From the NCBI RefSeq assembly GCF_020907245.1, contig NZ_JAJJWH010000025.1, forward strand, positions 1 to 55,917: 55,917 bases of DNA, read 5' to 3'. This DNA is from Pontibacter harenae (GTDB taxonomy: Bacteria > Bacteroidota > Bacteroidia > Cytophagales > Hymenobacteraceae). Shown in pieces: positions 16,211-24,988 of this stretch; positions within the stretch are counted from its first letter, which is position 1; each line of letters begins with the position of its first letter. The notes under the pieces are model-generated. The model made no database searches, was not told where the DNA came from, and was given only the letters and a program-made list of their open reading frames with translations. Made by a program: the position numbers and the translations under genes.

Positions 16211-17229
16211 TAGCCTATCAGCGTTGTTCCTGTTCCGTTTACTGTTGGGCTATAGTTCACTTTGCCATAGTCGATGGTTACGCCTGTGGCAATATCTTTA
16301 CTTAAGAGCAGTGCCCCGTCCATATCCACATAATCGAGCAACGGCAGCAGTTGCGCAATGGCCGAGATGCCTACACTTGACTCCGTCATGCAACCTACCA
16401 TTACTTTCATGCCCAAATTTTTGGCTTCGGCAATCATGCGGCGGGCAGGTGTTAGACCTCCGCACTTTACCAGTTTAATGTTCACACCATGAAAATGATT
16501 ATGACACTTAGCTACGTCTGCCTCTGTAATGCAGCTTTCGTCGGCAATAAGCGGAAGCACCGAGTGCTGGTACACTTTCTTCATACCATCCATATCGGAT
16601 GCTTTCATGGGTTGTTCGATAAACTCCACCCCCAGCGGCTTCAGCTGGCGTGCATTTTCTATCGTTTCTTCCACACCCCAAGCACAGTTCGCATCTACCC
16701 TGAAAGTAGCATCGGTATGGCGGCGCAGCTCTTTTACAATCGCCACATCTTCGGGCGTACCTAACTTTATTTTGTAAAGCGGCCACGGGTACTCCTTCAG
16801 CTTTTTCACCATGTTGTTGATGGTGTCGATGCCGATAGTATAATCTGTGAGAGGCATGGTATCGGTTTGCAGGCCCCATAGTTTGTGCAGCGGCTTTCCA
16901 TTCATTTTGCCGAACAGGTCGTTGGCGGCTATATCCAAAGCACAAAGTGCAAAAGGGTTATCTGCCAAGTGTGGCTGCATCTGTGCCCAAAATTCTGTTG
17001 GATCTGTCAACTCTGTCGCTTCAATCTGCTCCCGAATGTTTTCGAGCGCTGCCGTCATGTTCTCTATCGTGAAGCCATAGTAGGGATTGCTGGTAGCCTC
17101 GCCGTACCCTTTGTGTTCCCCATGCTGCAACTCCACAATCAGCGTGTCCTGCACATCACGCGAGTCGTAGGAGATGGTGAAGGTATGTTTGAGCGGTAAC
17201 GCAAATGATCGGATGGTTAGCTTTAGCAT
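16210..17229 (-). CDS. L-Ala-D/L-Glu epimerase (enolase superfamily)
   Basis: At 339 aa it matches dipeptide epimerases (YcjG/YkfB): Lys153 and Lys155 in YKIKLG, metal ligands Asp179 (RVDANCAWG), Glu205 (EQP) and Asp230 (ADES), and Lys252 (IKLVKCGG) as the opposite acid/base. The reaction converts L-Ala-D-Glu to L-Ala-L-Glu so that ordinary peptidases can finish the job. No signal peptide is present, so it acts in the cytoplasm. It is the first gene of a coupled pair with the oxoamine-synthase-like gene, and the most specific sign of murein peptide recycling in this part of the window. Confidence 0.9.
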   Translation of the reverse strand: MLKLTIRSFALPLKHTFTISYDSRDVQDTLIVELQHGEHKGYGEATSNPYYGFTIENMTAALENIREQIEATELTDPTEFWAQMQPHLADNPFALCALDIAANDLFGKMNGKPLHKLWGLQTDTMPLTDYTIGIDTINNMVKKLKEYPWPLYKIKLGTPEDVAIVKELRRHTDATFRVDANCAWGVEETIENARQLKPLGVEFIEQPMKASDMDGMKKVYQHSVLPLIADESCITEADVAKCHNHFHGVNIKLVKCGGLTPARRMIAEAKNLGMKVMVGCMTESSVGISAIAQLLPLLDYVDMDGALLLSKDIATGVTIDYGKVNYSPTVNGTGTTLIG

Positions 17230-17829
17230 TGGTTTTGTATGGTTGATGTTTAGTATCTATTTTATAGTTCTATTTGTACCACCACTAGATGATTTGCACA
17301 GAGAGCAAATTTCCCTCCTCGAAGGGGTAAGGGGGTGTGTTTAAGCTCCCCTTAATACTTATGCAGTGACTATCGTTTTATAGTTACTGTCCATCCTCAG
17401 TTTTACAAACCTATAGTTTTATAGTTTGCTATGTGCGCTCCAAGTCCGCGGGGACTCGTTTTCCCACTCGGCACTGTGTAGCTGAAGCTGCCCTCGCGGT
17501 GCTCGTGCTGCCCTGCAGGCACCGCAACACCTACAAGGTGCCTCATGGAAAAACTGGGAAAGCTTTTTTCCTCGATCACCAACGGCTTTTTTTTACTTCT
17601 GTGGTAATCTTTTTCCGTTAGCTTCCGCTAGCGCGAGCTTGTAGCTCGTGCTTCTTTCCATCAGCAGGAACTTAACTTTGGCATAAGCAGAGGTTTTAAC
17701 TGTATCTTACACCTGCACATCTTGTACTTGACCATTTTAGTACAAGCTATAAGCTCGCACTAGCGGTGTTGATATCTAATCCCTAATTCTTAATTTCTAA
17801 TTTTTAATTTGGCGCAGCAAAGCGCAGCC
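17230..17829. other. Intergenic stretch, 600 bp, repeat-rich
   Basis: Contains a G-rich motif near 17311-17335 (CCCTCCTCGAAGGGGTAAGG), several GC-rich patches around 17440-17530 with no convincing gene, the inverted-repeat element at 17625-17766, and an AT-rich repeat at 17779-17814 (CTAATTCTTAATTTCTAAT) that recurs in the opposite orientation at 24884-24912. A 62-codon open frame at 17433-17621 looks random and is not called. Confidence 0.5.
17625..17766. mobile_element. MITE/REPIN-like inverted-repeat element, copy 1
   Basis: A 142-bp segment whose 27-bp ends (17625-17651 and 17740-17766) are imperfect inverted repeats sharing CCGCTAG.GCGAGCTT. Each end itself contains a short palindrome (GAGCTTGTAGCTC on the left). 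Such paired palindromes resemble REPINs, which are moved by RAYT/IS200-like TnpA enzymes supplied elsewhere. No transposase gene is in the window. Confidence 0.65.
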
Positions 17830-19188
17830 CTAATACTTCTCGTGCACTTCCGTCATGATACGTACCATTTCGTTGCGGATTTCAGCAGATGATCCTCTAA
17901 AGTTATTGTTCATAAAACTGTAGAGGAGCACTTTCCCGCTTTTCGTGATGATGTAGCCGCTCTGGTTATGCACATGCGACAGCGTACCTGACTTTCCGAA
18001 CACAAACGGCACATCAGCCTGGTATATACTTCTAAATGTACCTGGTCTGCCTCCTGCTGCCAACAGCTTGAACAACTCTGCCTGCGGCCGCTCCTGCTGT
18101 AGCTTCTGCAACAGAACGATGATACTGCGCGGTGTAAACATGTTCATACTCGACAGACCAGAGCCATCCACCCATACAGGCTTATCAGGGAGATCAGTTA
18201 GATAATTGTTTACAGTGTACCTGATGGCCTTTTCCACTGATAATGTATCGGAGAGTGTGCCAGAACACAGCACCATCAACTGCTCCGCCAGCAAATTATC
18301 GCTTACCTGCAGCATTCGCTTGTAAACGGTATCGGCAGGCAAACCATAGAATGTTTGCGCATCTTGTGGCACCGATCGCTTCACCCGCGTTACAGGTCGT
18401 TTGAGTGTATCAGCCAAAAGCTGTACCGTCATCTCGGGTGAAATTATGAAAGGCACCTCCTGCGAATAGATTTTAGCTGCATTTTTCGGGTAGTAGGTCA
18501 GGTCGTTCGTTCGCCAGCCTCGCACAAATGCGCCGCCCTGCCCTTCCTGCAAAGTGTCTACTTGTATCGATTTCCTGAAATAGGCAGGCGTGGTAGTATA
18601 AGGGCTGCCATTTTTGCTCGTAAACTTGATGATGTTGCCGTGTATCGGAAAAACACTACGCTCTGGCTGATAATAATAGTTATAGTCGTCCCAGCCCCAG
18701 TTGGTGGCAAAGGGTGTGCTGGCAAAAGGCGCATCGATATAGAATAGCTTTTCTGGGCGGTTCTTCAGGAAATCGTAGGCCAGAGAGTTCTTCACATCCA
18801 TGTGAGTGAACGTTGGGTCGCCAGTACCCCAGAAAAGTAGCGAATCGCCGTGCACTGCATACTTCAGCGCAGGTATAGAATCGCTCAGCATCTTAAGGCA
18901 GGCGTAGAACGTAAAGAGTTTCGTATTGGAGGCTGGCACAAAATACTTATCGGCATTATGCTCCACCACCATCTGCCCCAGTTCAGGATCGTACAAAGCA
19001 AACCCCACAAAACGATTATGCAGCGCCTCCGACTCCAGCACCTGCCGTTTGATAACGGCAGGCTCATAAGGCTCCGTTGATGCCACAGGTGTATTTCTCG
19101 AACTACTACAACCCAACAGCAATAGCATTACCAAGCAACAGCACAGCTGCCAGCCTAACCTGTACTTTATAGTTTGCAATCGGGTCAT
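17830..19188 (-). CDS. dacB: D-alanyl-D-alanine carboxypeptidase, PBP4/DacB type, lipoprotein
   Basis: The 452-aa protein carries the three penicillin-binding motifs: SNTK at 87-90 (SxxK), SMN within DGSGLSSMN (SxN) and KSGT within FGKSGTLSH. The N terminus is a lipoprotein signal with LLLLGC (Cys27). PBP4-type enzymes trim the terminal D-Ala or cut cross-links in peptidoglycan; the lipobox points to envelope anchoring. It lies 152 bp downstream of the AmpD-like amidase gene on the same strand. Together they would remove or shorten peptide stems before sugar trimming. Confidence 0.9.
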   Translation of the reverse strand: MTRLQTIKYRLGWQLCCCLVMLLLLGCSSSRNTPVASTEPYEPAVIKRQVLESEALHNRFVGFALYDPELGQMVVEHNADKYFVPASNTKLFTFYACLKMLSDSIPALKYAVHGDSLLFWGTGDPTFTHMDVKNSLAYDFLKNRPEKLFYIDAPFASTPFATNWGWDDYNYYYQPERSVFPIHGNIIKFTSKNGSPYTTTPAYFRKSIQVDTLQEGQGGAFVRGWRTNDLTYYPKNAAKIYSQEVPFIISPEMTVQLLADTLKRPVTRVKRSVPQDAQTFYGLPADTVYKRMLQVSDNLLAEQLMVLCSGTLSDTLSVEKAIRYTVNNYLTDLPDKPVWVDGSGLSSMNMFTPRSIIVLLQKLQQERPQAELFKLLAAGGRPGTFRSIYQADVPFVFGKSGTLSHVHNQSGYIITKSGKVLLYSFMNNNFRGSSAEIRNEMVRIMTEVHEKY

Positions 19189-19302
19189 CGTTTATGTTTT
19201 CGCTTTAAATTGTTAAATGGCTGCATGATTTAATTGCTAGATGGTTGAGATTTCAAACTATAAGAGCACCATCTATTTAGCAATAACCACTTAACCATGT
19301 AT

Positions 19303-19340
19303 AAAAAAGTCGTGTGTATTGTGTCGTGCTACGTGTATCG
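19303..19340 (+). repeat. Leader-repeat relative, opposite orientation
   Basis: Shares TCGTGTGT.TTGTGTC with the reverse complement of the copies at 13439-13479 and 14782-14822, but with more differences. It directly abuts the end of the amidase gene, in the spacer to the PBP4 gene. Confidence 0.4.
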
Positions 19341-20261
19341 TTATAAATACTTCTTATACAAATTGTAAAGTATCGCCTTATCCTGCTCCGTTAGCACAGG
19401 GCTTACATCCTGCTGCACAAAGTGTATTTTAAAAGCTCTAATGGCAGCATCCATGTTGCGTGTGTCGTAGCCGATAATGCGTAAGACTTCCTGCGGATTA
19501 AACCATTCAGGCACTGGCCCCTGCACAGGCACTTTCTTGAACACCTGAAACGCCTCCAGGTTCAGCGTACTATCCTGCAGCACAGGCTTATTCAGCACCA
19601 CCACGCTATCCAGCACGTTTTCATCGTACCACAGGCCATAGCCGTTGTCTGCCAATTTCTTCCAGGGAAACAAAGGACTAGGATCTACTTTCCGAACTGG
19701 CGCAATATCAGAATGGCCTATAAAATTGGCTGCGGGTATGCCATGCTCTTTTTTCAGTTTTGCCAGCACCCCTATCAAGCTAGTGATCATTTCATCTGTA
19801 AAAGGCTCTGAGCCGTTGTTATCCAGTTCTATGCCTACAGAAGAGGAGTTAAGATCGGTGGCGTTGCCCCATCTACCTGCCCCTGCATGCCAGGCGCGCA
19901 AGTAATCGTGCAGCATATGGTATACTTTGCCGTCGCGCCCGATCACATAATGCGCACTTACACTGGTGCGGGGTGTGGTAAAGGTTTTCAGTGTCTGCTC
20001 TGTAGAATTCTGGGCCGTGTGGTGAATAATCACATAGTTCGGCTTGCGCATACTGAAGTTGGTGGTGCCCACCCACTGGTCTCCCCGCGGATATGCAATG
20101 GTGTCGACCTCTTGCAGGGGAGCAGTTCGCAAAGCACGGGTATAGGCCTTAACCTGCTTTTTATAAGATCGATTGGTGGAAGCATAAGGATTAACTGAGC
20201 AGGAGGCGACCAAAGCACCCGCCGCTAAAAATAAAGTCAGTCTAATCGCAAAATACTTCAT
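19341..20261 (-). CDS. N-acetylmuramoyl-L-alanine amidase (Amidase_2/AmpD family) lipoprotein
   Basis: The 306-aa protein has a lipobox (LVASC) and an Amidase_2 domain with zinc-ligand blocks VIIHHTAQNS, GHSDIAP and KVDPSPLFPW. VSAHYVIGRDGKVYHML and RAWHAGAGRWG are typical of AmpD. The family cuts the MurNAc to L-Ala bond. A C-terminal extension after the catalytic domain (about 210-306) contains a short peptidoglycan-binding-like helical segment (EVLRIIGYD). ATG 20261 is chosen over TTG 20279 because it starts with MKYFAIRL, a proper signal n-region. Unlike cytosolic AmpD of enterobacteria, this one is predicted to be exported. Confidence 0.9.
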   Translation of the reverse strand: MKYFAIRLTLFLAAGALVASCSVNPYASTNRSYKKQVKAYTRALRTAPLQEVDTIAYPRGDQWVGTTNFSMRKPNYVIIHHTAQNSTEQTLKTFTTPRTSVSAHYVIGRDGKVYHMLHDYLRAWHAGAGRWGNATDLNSSSVGIELDNNGSEPFTDEMITSLIGVLAKLKKEHGIPAANFIGHSDIAPVRKVDPSPLFPWKKLADNGYGLWYDENVLDSVVVLNKPVLQDSTLNLEAFQVFKKVPVQGPVPEWFNPQEVLRIIGYDTRNMDAAIRAFKIHFVQQDVSPVLTEQDKAILYNLYKKYL

Positions 20262-20567
20262 AAGTTTTGCCTGTACCAAATTTTGGTTGTTGATTGATGT
20301 ACTATTTGCTAAATTGTCAGATTGTTAAATTGCTGTAGTCTTCCGTCTGGCACAACTTGCACAGCCACCGTGCATTAGCTAAAAAGCAGATCCTAAAAAA
20401 CGATTTTCACAGCACTTTTAGCTCTATCTCCCACACAACCTTACATTACACGACACTAATATTGCTTTTATTTGCGGGAATTAAAAAAAATCCTGCAAAT
20501 AAAAATAAAACTAAGCAAAATTCTTTTAAATTGCAGTAGATCTGCTACTATCAAATCTTTTATCGCT
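20262..20567. other. Intergenic stretch, 306 bp, divergent promoter region
   Basis: AT-rich spacer between the divergent amidase and GH3 genes with low-complexity TTAAATTG-type stretches. It should hold both promoters, but no clear box was found. Confidence 0.4.
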
Positions 20568-23500
20568 TTGAAAAAACAATTTCTCTGCTCCTTTAGCATT
20601 CTGCTTTTGTTGGCGCTTTGCCTGAATAACCTGCAGGCCCAACACAAGAACGCAAAATTCCGCAAACCTGCAGCCAAGCGTGAGCAGACTCCTGCTTTCA
20701 ATCCAGCCACCGATCCTCCTTTCTATGGCGGTAACCAAGCCTGGGCCGATTCTGTGTTCAATTCCCTAACGCCAGAGGAACGCATTGCTCAATTAGTCAT
20801 GATTCCTGTTTACTCGAACAGAGACCAGGCACATATCGACTCGGTGAGCAACCTGATCAAAACCTATAAAGTAGGCGGCGTTATCTTCTTCCAGGGCGGG
20901 CCAGTACGGCAAGCCAAGATGACGAACCGTTTCCAGAGCGAAAACAAAGTGCCGCTGATGGTATCGATAGATGGCGAGTGGGGACTTTCGATGCGCCTGG
21001 ACAGCACCGTGCGTTTCCCCTACCAAATGTCAATGGGCGGCATTCAGGATGAGAAGTTGCTGTATGAGATGGGTGCTGAAATTGCCCGCCAGTGTAAGCG
21101 CATGGGCATCAACGTGAATTTTGCGCCTACCGTAGATATTAACAACAACGCCAACAATCCTGTTATTGGCTTCCGCTCTTTTGGCGAAGACAAGTATAAC
21201 GTGGCCCGTAAATCCATTGCTTACATGAAAGGCATGCAGGACCAGCACGTACTGGCAAGTGCCAAACACTTCCCCGGTCACGGCGATACAAACGTAGACT
21301 CGCACTACGGCCTGCCTGTTATCCACTTCTCCCGCATTCGCCTCGACTCTACAGAACTGTACCCTTTCCGTGAGCTGATAAAAAACGGCTTGGGCAGTGT
21401 GATGGTGGCTCACATGAACATTCCTGTGCTGGACAACACGCCAAACCTAGCCTCTACTTTATCTAAATCCATCGTTACCGATCTTTTAAAAGAAGAACTG
21501 GGCTTTAGAGGGTTGGTGTTTACCGATGCGCTAAACATGCAAGGCGTGGCCAAGTTTTACCCTCCTGGTGTGGTTGACGTGAAGGCTTTGCTGGCTGGAA
21601 ACGATGTGATGCTGAACACGATGGATGTAAAAACCACGATAGCAGAGGTAAAGAATGCCATAGCTAACAAAGAAATTACGCAGGAAGAAATTGATGCCCG
21701 CTGCCGCAAAGTACTCACCGCGAAACAATGGATGGGCCTGGACAAATGGCAACCGATTGAAACAGCGCACCTGATTGAGGACCTGAACAACCCGCACGCC
21801 CAGTACCTGAACCGCCAACTGACGGAGCAATCGCTGACGCTGCTGCGCAACAAAAAGAACATACTCCCGATCCAGACTTTAGATACTTTAAAAGTAGCGG
21901 CCTTAGCTATAGGCACTACCCAGGAAACCGATTTTCAGCGTGGCCTGTCCCGCTATACACAAGTAGATACTTTCTTTCTTTCGCCTAACAGCACCTTAGC
22001 AGAGTTGCAGCAGATGAAGGAAAAGCTGCAAAACTATAACTTGGTGATAGCAGGAGTGCATAAACTTCAACTGAAAGCGGGCAGCAGCAACTTCGGCATC
22101 ACTGCCGAGATGAACCTCTTCCTGAAAGACCTGATTCGCTCTAAACCAACTATAGTTAGCGTGTTTGGCAACGTTTATAGTTTAGCCAAATTCGAAGGCG
22201 TTGAAAAAGCCGATGCCGTGCTTACAGCCTACCAGGAAAATGACGTGGCGCAGGATTTAGCTTCTCAGTTGATTTTCGGTGGCATCGGGGCGAGAGGAAA
22301 ACTGCCTGTTACGGTTTCGAATGCCTTCCGCATTGGCGACGGCCTTACGACACAAGGCGGCCTTCGATTGGCCTATACCATGCCAGAGGCAGTGGGCTTA
22401 AAAACTCAGGACCTTGCTGGTATAGACTCACTTGTGGCAGAGGCTATCCGTGAACAGGCAACGCCTGGCGCACAAGTATTGGTAGCTAAAAACGGCAAAG
22501 TGATCTACTACAAAGCTTTCGGCCACCACACCTACGATAATGAAATGCCTGTGCAGAAAACAGACCTGTATGACCTGGCTTCTGTAACTAAAATCAGCAC
22601 CTCACTGGCTGCTTTCATGAAATTGAAAGGCGAAGGCCGCTTTGATGTAGACAGAACCTTAGGCAGCTACCTGCCGATGATGCAGGGCTCAAACAAAGAG
22701 AGTCTAAAGTACCGCGACATACTTACGCACCAAGCACGCCTGAAGTCATGGATTCCGTTTTGGAAAGAAACAGTGAAGAAAAACGGTAAGTTTAAGTGGG
22801 CTACTTTTAAAACAGACTCCTCTGCCCGCTTCCCAATTAAAGTAGCGCAGAACCTGTACATCCACCGCAAATATGCCGACAAGATTTACAAAGAGATTGC
22901 CAAATCGCCGCTGAATGAGAAGCCTGGCTATGTATACAGCGACCTGTCGTTTATACTTGCTCCGAAAGTAATTGAGAACATCACAGGAAAAGAGTTTGAA
23001 TCTTACCTAAAGGAGAACATCTACAAACCGATTGGTGCCACTTCATTAACTTTTAACCCTTACAAGTACTACCCGCAGTCGAAGATTGTGCCTACGGAGT
23101 ATGAACCACATTTCCGTAAGCAGCTGCTACACGGTACGGTGCACGACGAAGGCGCAGCTATGTTGGGCGGTGTAAGTGGCCATGCAGGTTTGTTCGGCAA
23201 TGCCAACGACTTAGCCAAGCTGATGCAGCTATACTTAAACGATGGTACCTACGCCAACCGAACTTACATAGCAGGCAATACTGTGAGCCAATTCAGCAAG
23301 TGCCAATTCTGCGATGAAGGCAACTACCGCGCCCTCGGCTTCGACAGACCTTCTAAGCCAGGAAGCGAAAATAGCAACGCAGCCAAAAGCGCTCCTGCTG
23401 AAAGTTTTGGCCACTCTGGCTTTACAGGCACTTATACTTGGATTGACCCTATAAATGACATCGTATATATATTTCTGTCGAACCGCGTAAACCCTACCCG

Positions 23501-23615
23501 CGAGAATCCGAAACTGAGCAGACTAAACACCCGCACTAAGGTGTTACAGGTAGTTTATGATGCCATGGATAAAGCTATAAACAAAGAAAAAACCTGTTTC
23601 GATAAAATAAAATAA
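20568..23615 (+). CDS. Secreted GH3 N-acetyl-beta-glucosaminidase (NagZ-like) fused to a serine beta-lactamase-fold domain
   Basis: The protein (about 1015 aa) has an N-terminal signal peptide ending LNNLQAQ. A GH3 domain follows, with the NagZ signature KHFPGHGDT (about 233-241), DSH with His246, and nucleophile Asp320 in TDALNM. A GH3 C-terminal-like region (about 430-610) comes next, then a beta-lactamase/class C domain from about 620 with SVTK (672-675), YSDL and HSGFTG. NagZ removes GlcNAc from muropeptides; the second domain may act as a D-Ala peptidase or esterase. A TTG at 20568 gives a good signal peptide (LKKQFLCSF); the more distant TTG at 20472 would add 32 unlikely residues. No ATG is available upstream, so the start is uncertain. 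Export distinguishes it from cytosolic NagZ. Confidence 0.9.
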   Translation: MKKQFLCSFSILLLLALCLNNLQAQHKNAKFRKPAAKREQTPAFNPATDPPFYGGNQAWADSVFNSLTPEERIAQLVMIPVYSNRDQAHIDSVSNLIKTYKVGGVIFFQGGPVRQAKMTNRFQSENKVPLMVSIDGEWGLSMRLDSTVRFPYQMSMGGIQDEKLLYEMGAEIARQCKRMGINVNFAPTVDINNNANNPVIGFRSFGEDKYNVARKSIAYMKGMQDQHVLASAKHFPGHGDTNVDSHYGLPVIHFSRIRLDSTELYPFRELIKNGLGSVMVAHMNIPVLDNTPNLASTLSKSIVTDLLKEELGFRGLVFTDALNMQGVAKFYPPGVVDVKALLAGNDVMLNTMDVKTTIAEVKNAIANKEITQEEIDARCRKVLTAKQWMGLDKWQPIETAHLIEDLNNPHAQYLNRQLTEQSLTLLRNKKNILPIQTLDTLKVAALAIGTTQETDFQRGLSRYTQVDTFFLSPNSTLAELQQMKEKLQNYNLVIAGVHKLQLKAGSSNFGITAEMNLFLKDLIRSKPTIVSVFGNVYSLAKFEGVEKADAVLTAYQENDVAQDLASQLIFGGIGARGKLPVTVSNAFRIGDGLTTQGGLRLAYTMPEAVGLKTQDLAGIDSLVAEAIREQATPGAQVLVAKNGKVIYYKAFGHHTYDNEMPVQKTDLYDLASVTKISTSLAAFMKLKGEGRFDVDRTLGSYLPMMQGSNKESLKYRDILTHQARLKSWIPFWKETVKKNGKFKWATFKTDSSARFPIKVAQNLYIHRKYADKIYKEIAKSPLNEKPGYVYSDLSFILAPKVIENITGKEFESYLKENIYKPIGATSLTFNPYKYYPQSKIVPTEYEPHFRKQLLHGTVHDEGAAMLGGVSGHAGLFGNANDLAKLMQLYLNDGTYANRTYIAGNTVSQFSKCQFCDEGNYRALGFDRPSKPGSENSNAAKSAPAESFGHSGFTGTYTWIDPINDIVYIFLSNRVNPTRENPKLSRLNTRTKVLQVVYDAMDKAINKEKTCFDKIK

Positions 23616-23620
23616 GTTAG

Positions 23621-23657
23621 AAAAGCCGCTCCCTGTAAAGGAGCGGCTTCTTTGTTT
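23621..23657 (+). terminator. Intrinsic terminator after the GH3 fusion gene
   Basis: Arms AAGCCGCTCC (23623-23632) and GGAGCGGCTT (23640-23649) pair perfectly, followed by a T-rich stretch (CTTTGTTT). It ends 38 bases before the next start codon. Confidence 0.8.
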
Positions 23658-23695
23658 ATGATTATTAATTGTCTTATTAGCCTATCTTTTAAGTC

Positions 23696-24871
23696 ATGCA
23701 TAAAACTGTTACCGCTTCCACCAACTCAACAACGGGTCTGCTCAGCACCAAGAATTCGGAGCGATACCTGGCACTCGACGTCCTTCGGGGATTAACCATA
23801 GCCTTGATGGTAATAGTAAATAACCCTGGCTCCTGGGGCAACATTTATGCGCCTTTTAAACACGCAGCCTGGCACGGCTTTACGATCACTGACTTAGTAT
23901 TCCCTTCGTTCCTGTTTGTGGTGGGCAACGCCATGAGCTTTAGTATGCGCAAGTTTGAGACGCAGCCAGAAAGCTCTTTTCTGAAAAAAGTATTTACAAG
24001 AACAGCGCTTATTTTTCTCATCGGCCTTTTTCTTAACCTTTTCCCTTTTGTCACACGCGAACCCGAAGGACAACTGGTGCTAAAGGATTTTACAGCCCTG
24101 CGCATTATGGGTGTGCTGCAGCGTATTGCCCTTTGTTACTGCATCGCGTCTTTGGTTGTGCACTACCTGAGGTATAAAGGGGCACTTGCTTCCAGTGTTG
24201 TAGCGCTGCTCGTTTACTGGGCCATCATGTACTTCTTCGGCGATGTCGCCGATCCTTATAGTTTGGAAGGCAACGCCGCCCTAAAGTTCGACAGTATGCT
24301 ACTACCCGAGCAGAACCTCTACAAGGGCTTTGGCATCCCATTCGACCCTGAAGGTTTGCTAAGCACTTTACCTGCCACTGTAAACGTAATAGCAGGTTAT
24401 GTTGCAGGCATGTTCATACAGAAGAATGGCAACAATATGGGCACAGTTTCTAAGCTGAATGTGGCTGGTGCTGTGCTGGTAGCCATTGCTTTTGTGTGGG
24501 ATTTGTACTTCCCCATCAACAAGCCTATCTGGACGAGCTCATATGTATTGCACACGGTCGGCCTGAGCCTGATCATACTTGGCACCCTGATCTTTACTAT
24601 AGAAGTAATGGGTTTTGTAAAATGGACTTACTTTTTCCAGGCTTTCGGCAGAAACCCGTTATTTATTTTTGCACTGGCCACGCTGCTGATCAAAACTCTC
24701 AACTTTGTGCAGGTTAATGGTATAAGTTTGCAAAAATGGCTTTACGAAAACCTATTTCTTACCTGGACAGAAGGAAAAACTGCTTCGCTGCTCTTCGCCA
24801 TAACTTACATGCTTGTGATGTGGCTGGTTGGTTTCTGGATGGATAAAAAGCGGATTTATGTGAAGGTATAG
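23696..24871 (+). CDS. NagX-like membrane protein (heparan-alpha-glucosaminide N-acetyltransferase family, DUF5009/DUF1624)
   Basis: The 391-aa protein begins with RYLALDVLRGLTIALMVIVNNPG, the signature of this acyltransferase-like family, and has about ten membrane helices. WHGFTITDLVFPSFLFVVGNAMSFS and the RIMGVLQRIALCYC block are typical. The lysosomal human relative acetylates terminal glucosamine using cytosolic acetyl-CoA; bacterial NagX genes occur in GlcNAc regulons, with no firmly proven activity. It follows the NagZ-like gene after a terminator, so it may have its own promoter. Transport or acetylation of amino sugars is the reasonable guess. Confidence 0.82.
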   Translation: MHKTVTASTNSTTGLLSTKNSERYLALDVLRGLTIALMVIVNNPGSWGNIYAPFKHAAWHGFTITDLVFPSFLFVVGNAMSFSMRKFETQPESSFLKKVFTRTALIFLIGLFLNLFPFVTREPEGQLVLKDFTALRIMGVLQRIALCYCIASLVVHYLRYKGALASSVVALLVYWAIMYFFGDVADPYSLEGNAALKFDSMLLPEQNLYKGFGIPFDPEGLLSTLPATVNVIAGYVAGMFIQKNGNNMGTVSKLNVAGAVLVAIAFVWDLYFPINKPIWTSSYVLHTVGLSLIILGTLIFTIEVMGFVKWTYFFQAFGRNPLFIFALATLLIKTLNFVQVNGISLQKWLYENLFLTWTEGKTASLLFAITYMLVMWLVGFWMDKKRIYVKV

Positions 24872-24954
24872 TTACGGATGCACCTAATTAAAAATTAAGA
24901 ATTAGAAATTAGGCGCAGCCGTACACGCTTCTATCTAATTTATAGAAATTGCAT

Positions 24955-24988
24955 TATATTTGATAGTTAGCTATCAAAGAAGAACAGT
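24955..24988 (+). promoter_or_regulatory. Promoter box and palindromic operator candidate for the DeoR-type gene
   Basis: TATATTTG at 24955-24962 fits the Bacteroidota -7 consensus TAnnTTTG. Overlapping it, TTGATAGTTAGCTATCAA (24960-24977) is a near-perfect 18-bp palindrome with 7-bp arms, ending 11 bases before the ATG. This placement would suit autorepression. No clear -33 element was found. Confidence 0.55.

Noticed and set aside
17433..17621. Open frame of 62 codons in the repeat-rich gap
   Set aside because: Odd composition, no homology signs, no promoter or terminator around it; likely chance.
20472..20567. N-terminal extension of the GH3 fusion gene from TTG at 20472
   Set aside because: It would place 32 Lys/Ile-rich residues before a normal signal peptide, so the internal TTG at 20568 is preferred.
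22560..23600. Beta-lactamase-like domain as an antibiotic-resistance gene
   Set aside because: It is the second half of a secreted GH3 fusion and class C-like domains are often peptidases or esterases; nothing shows antibiotic hydrolysis.
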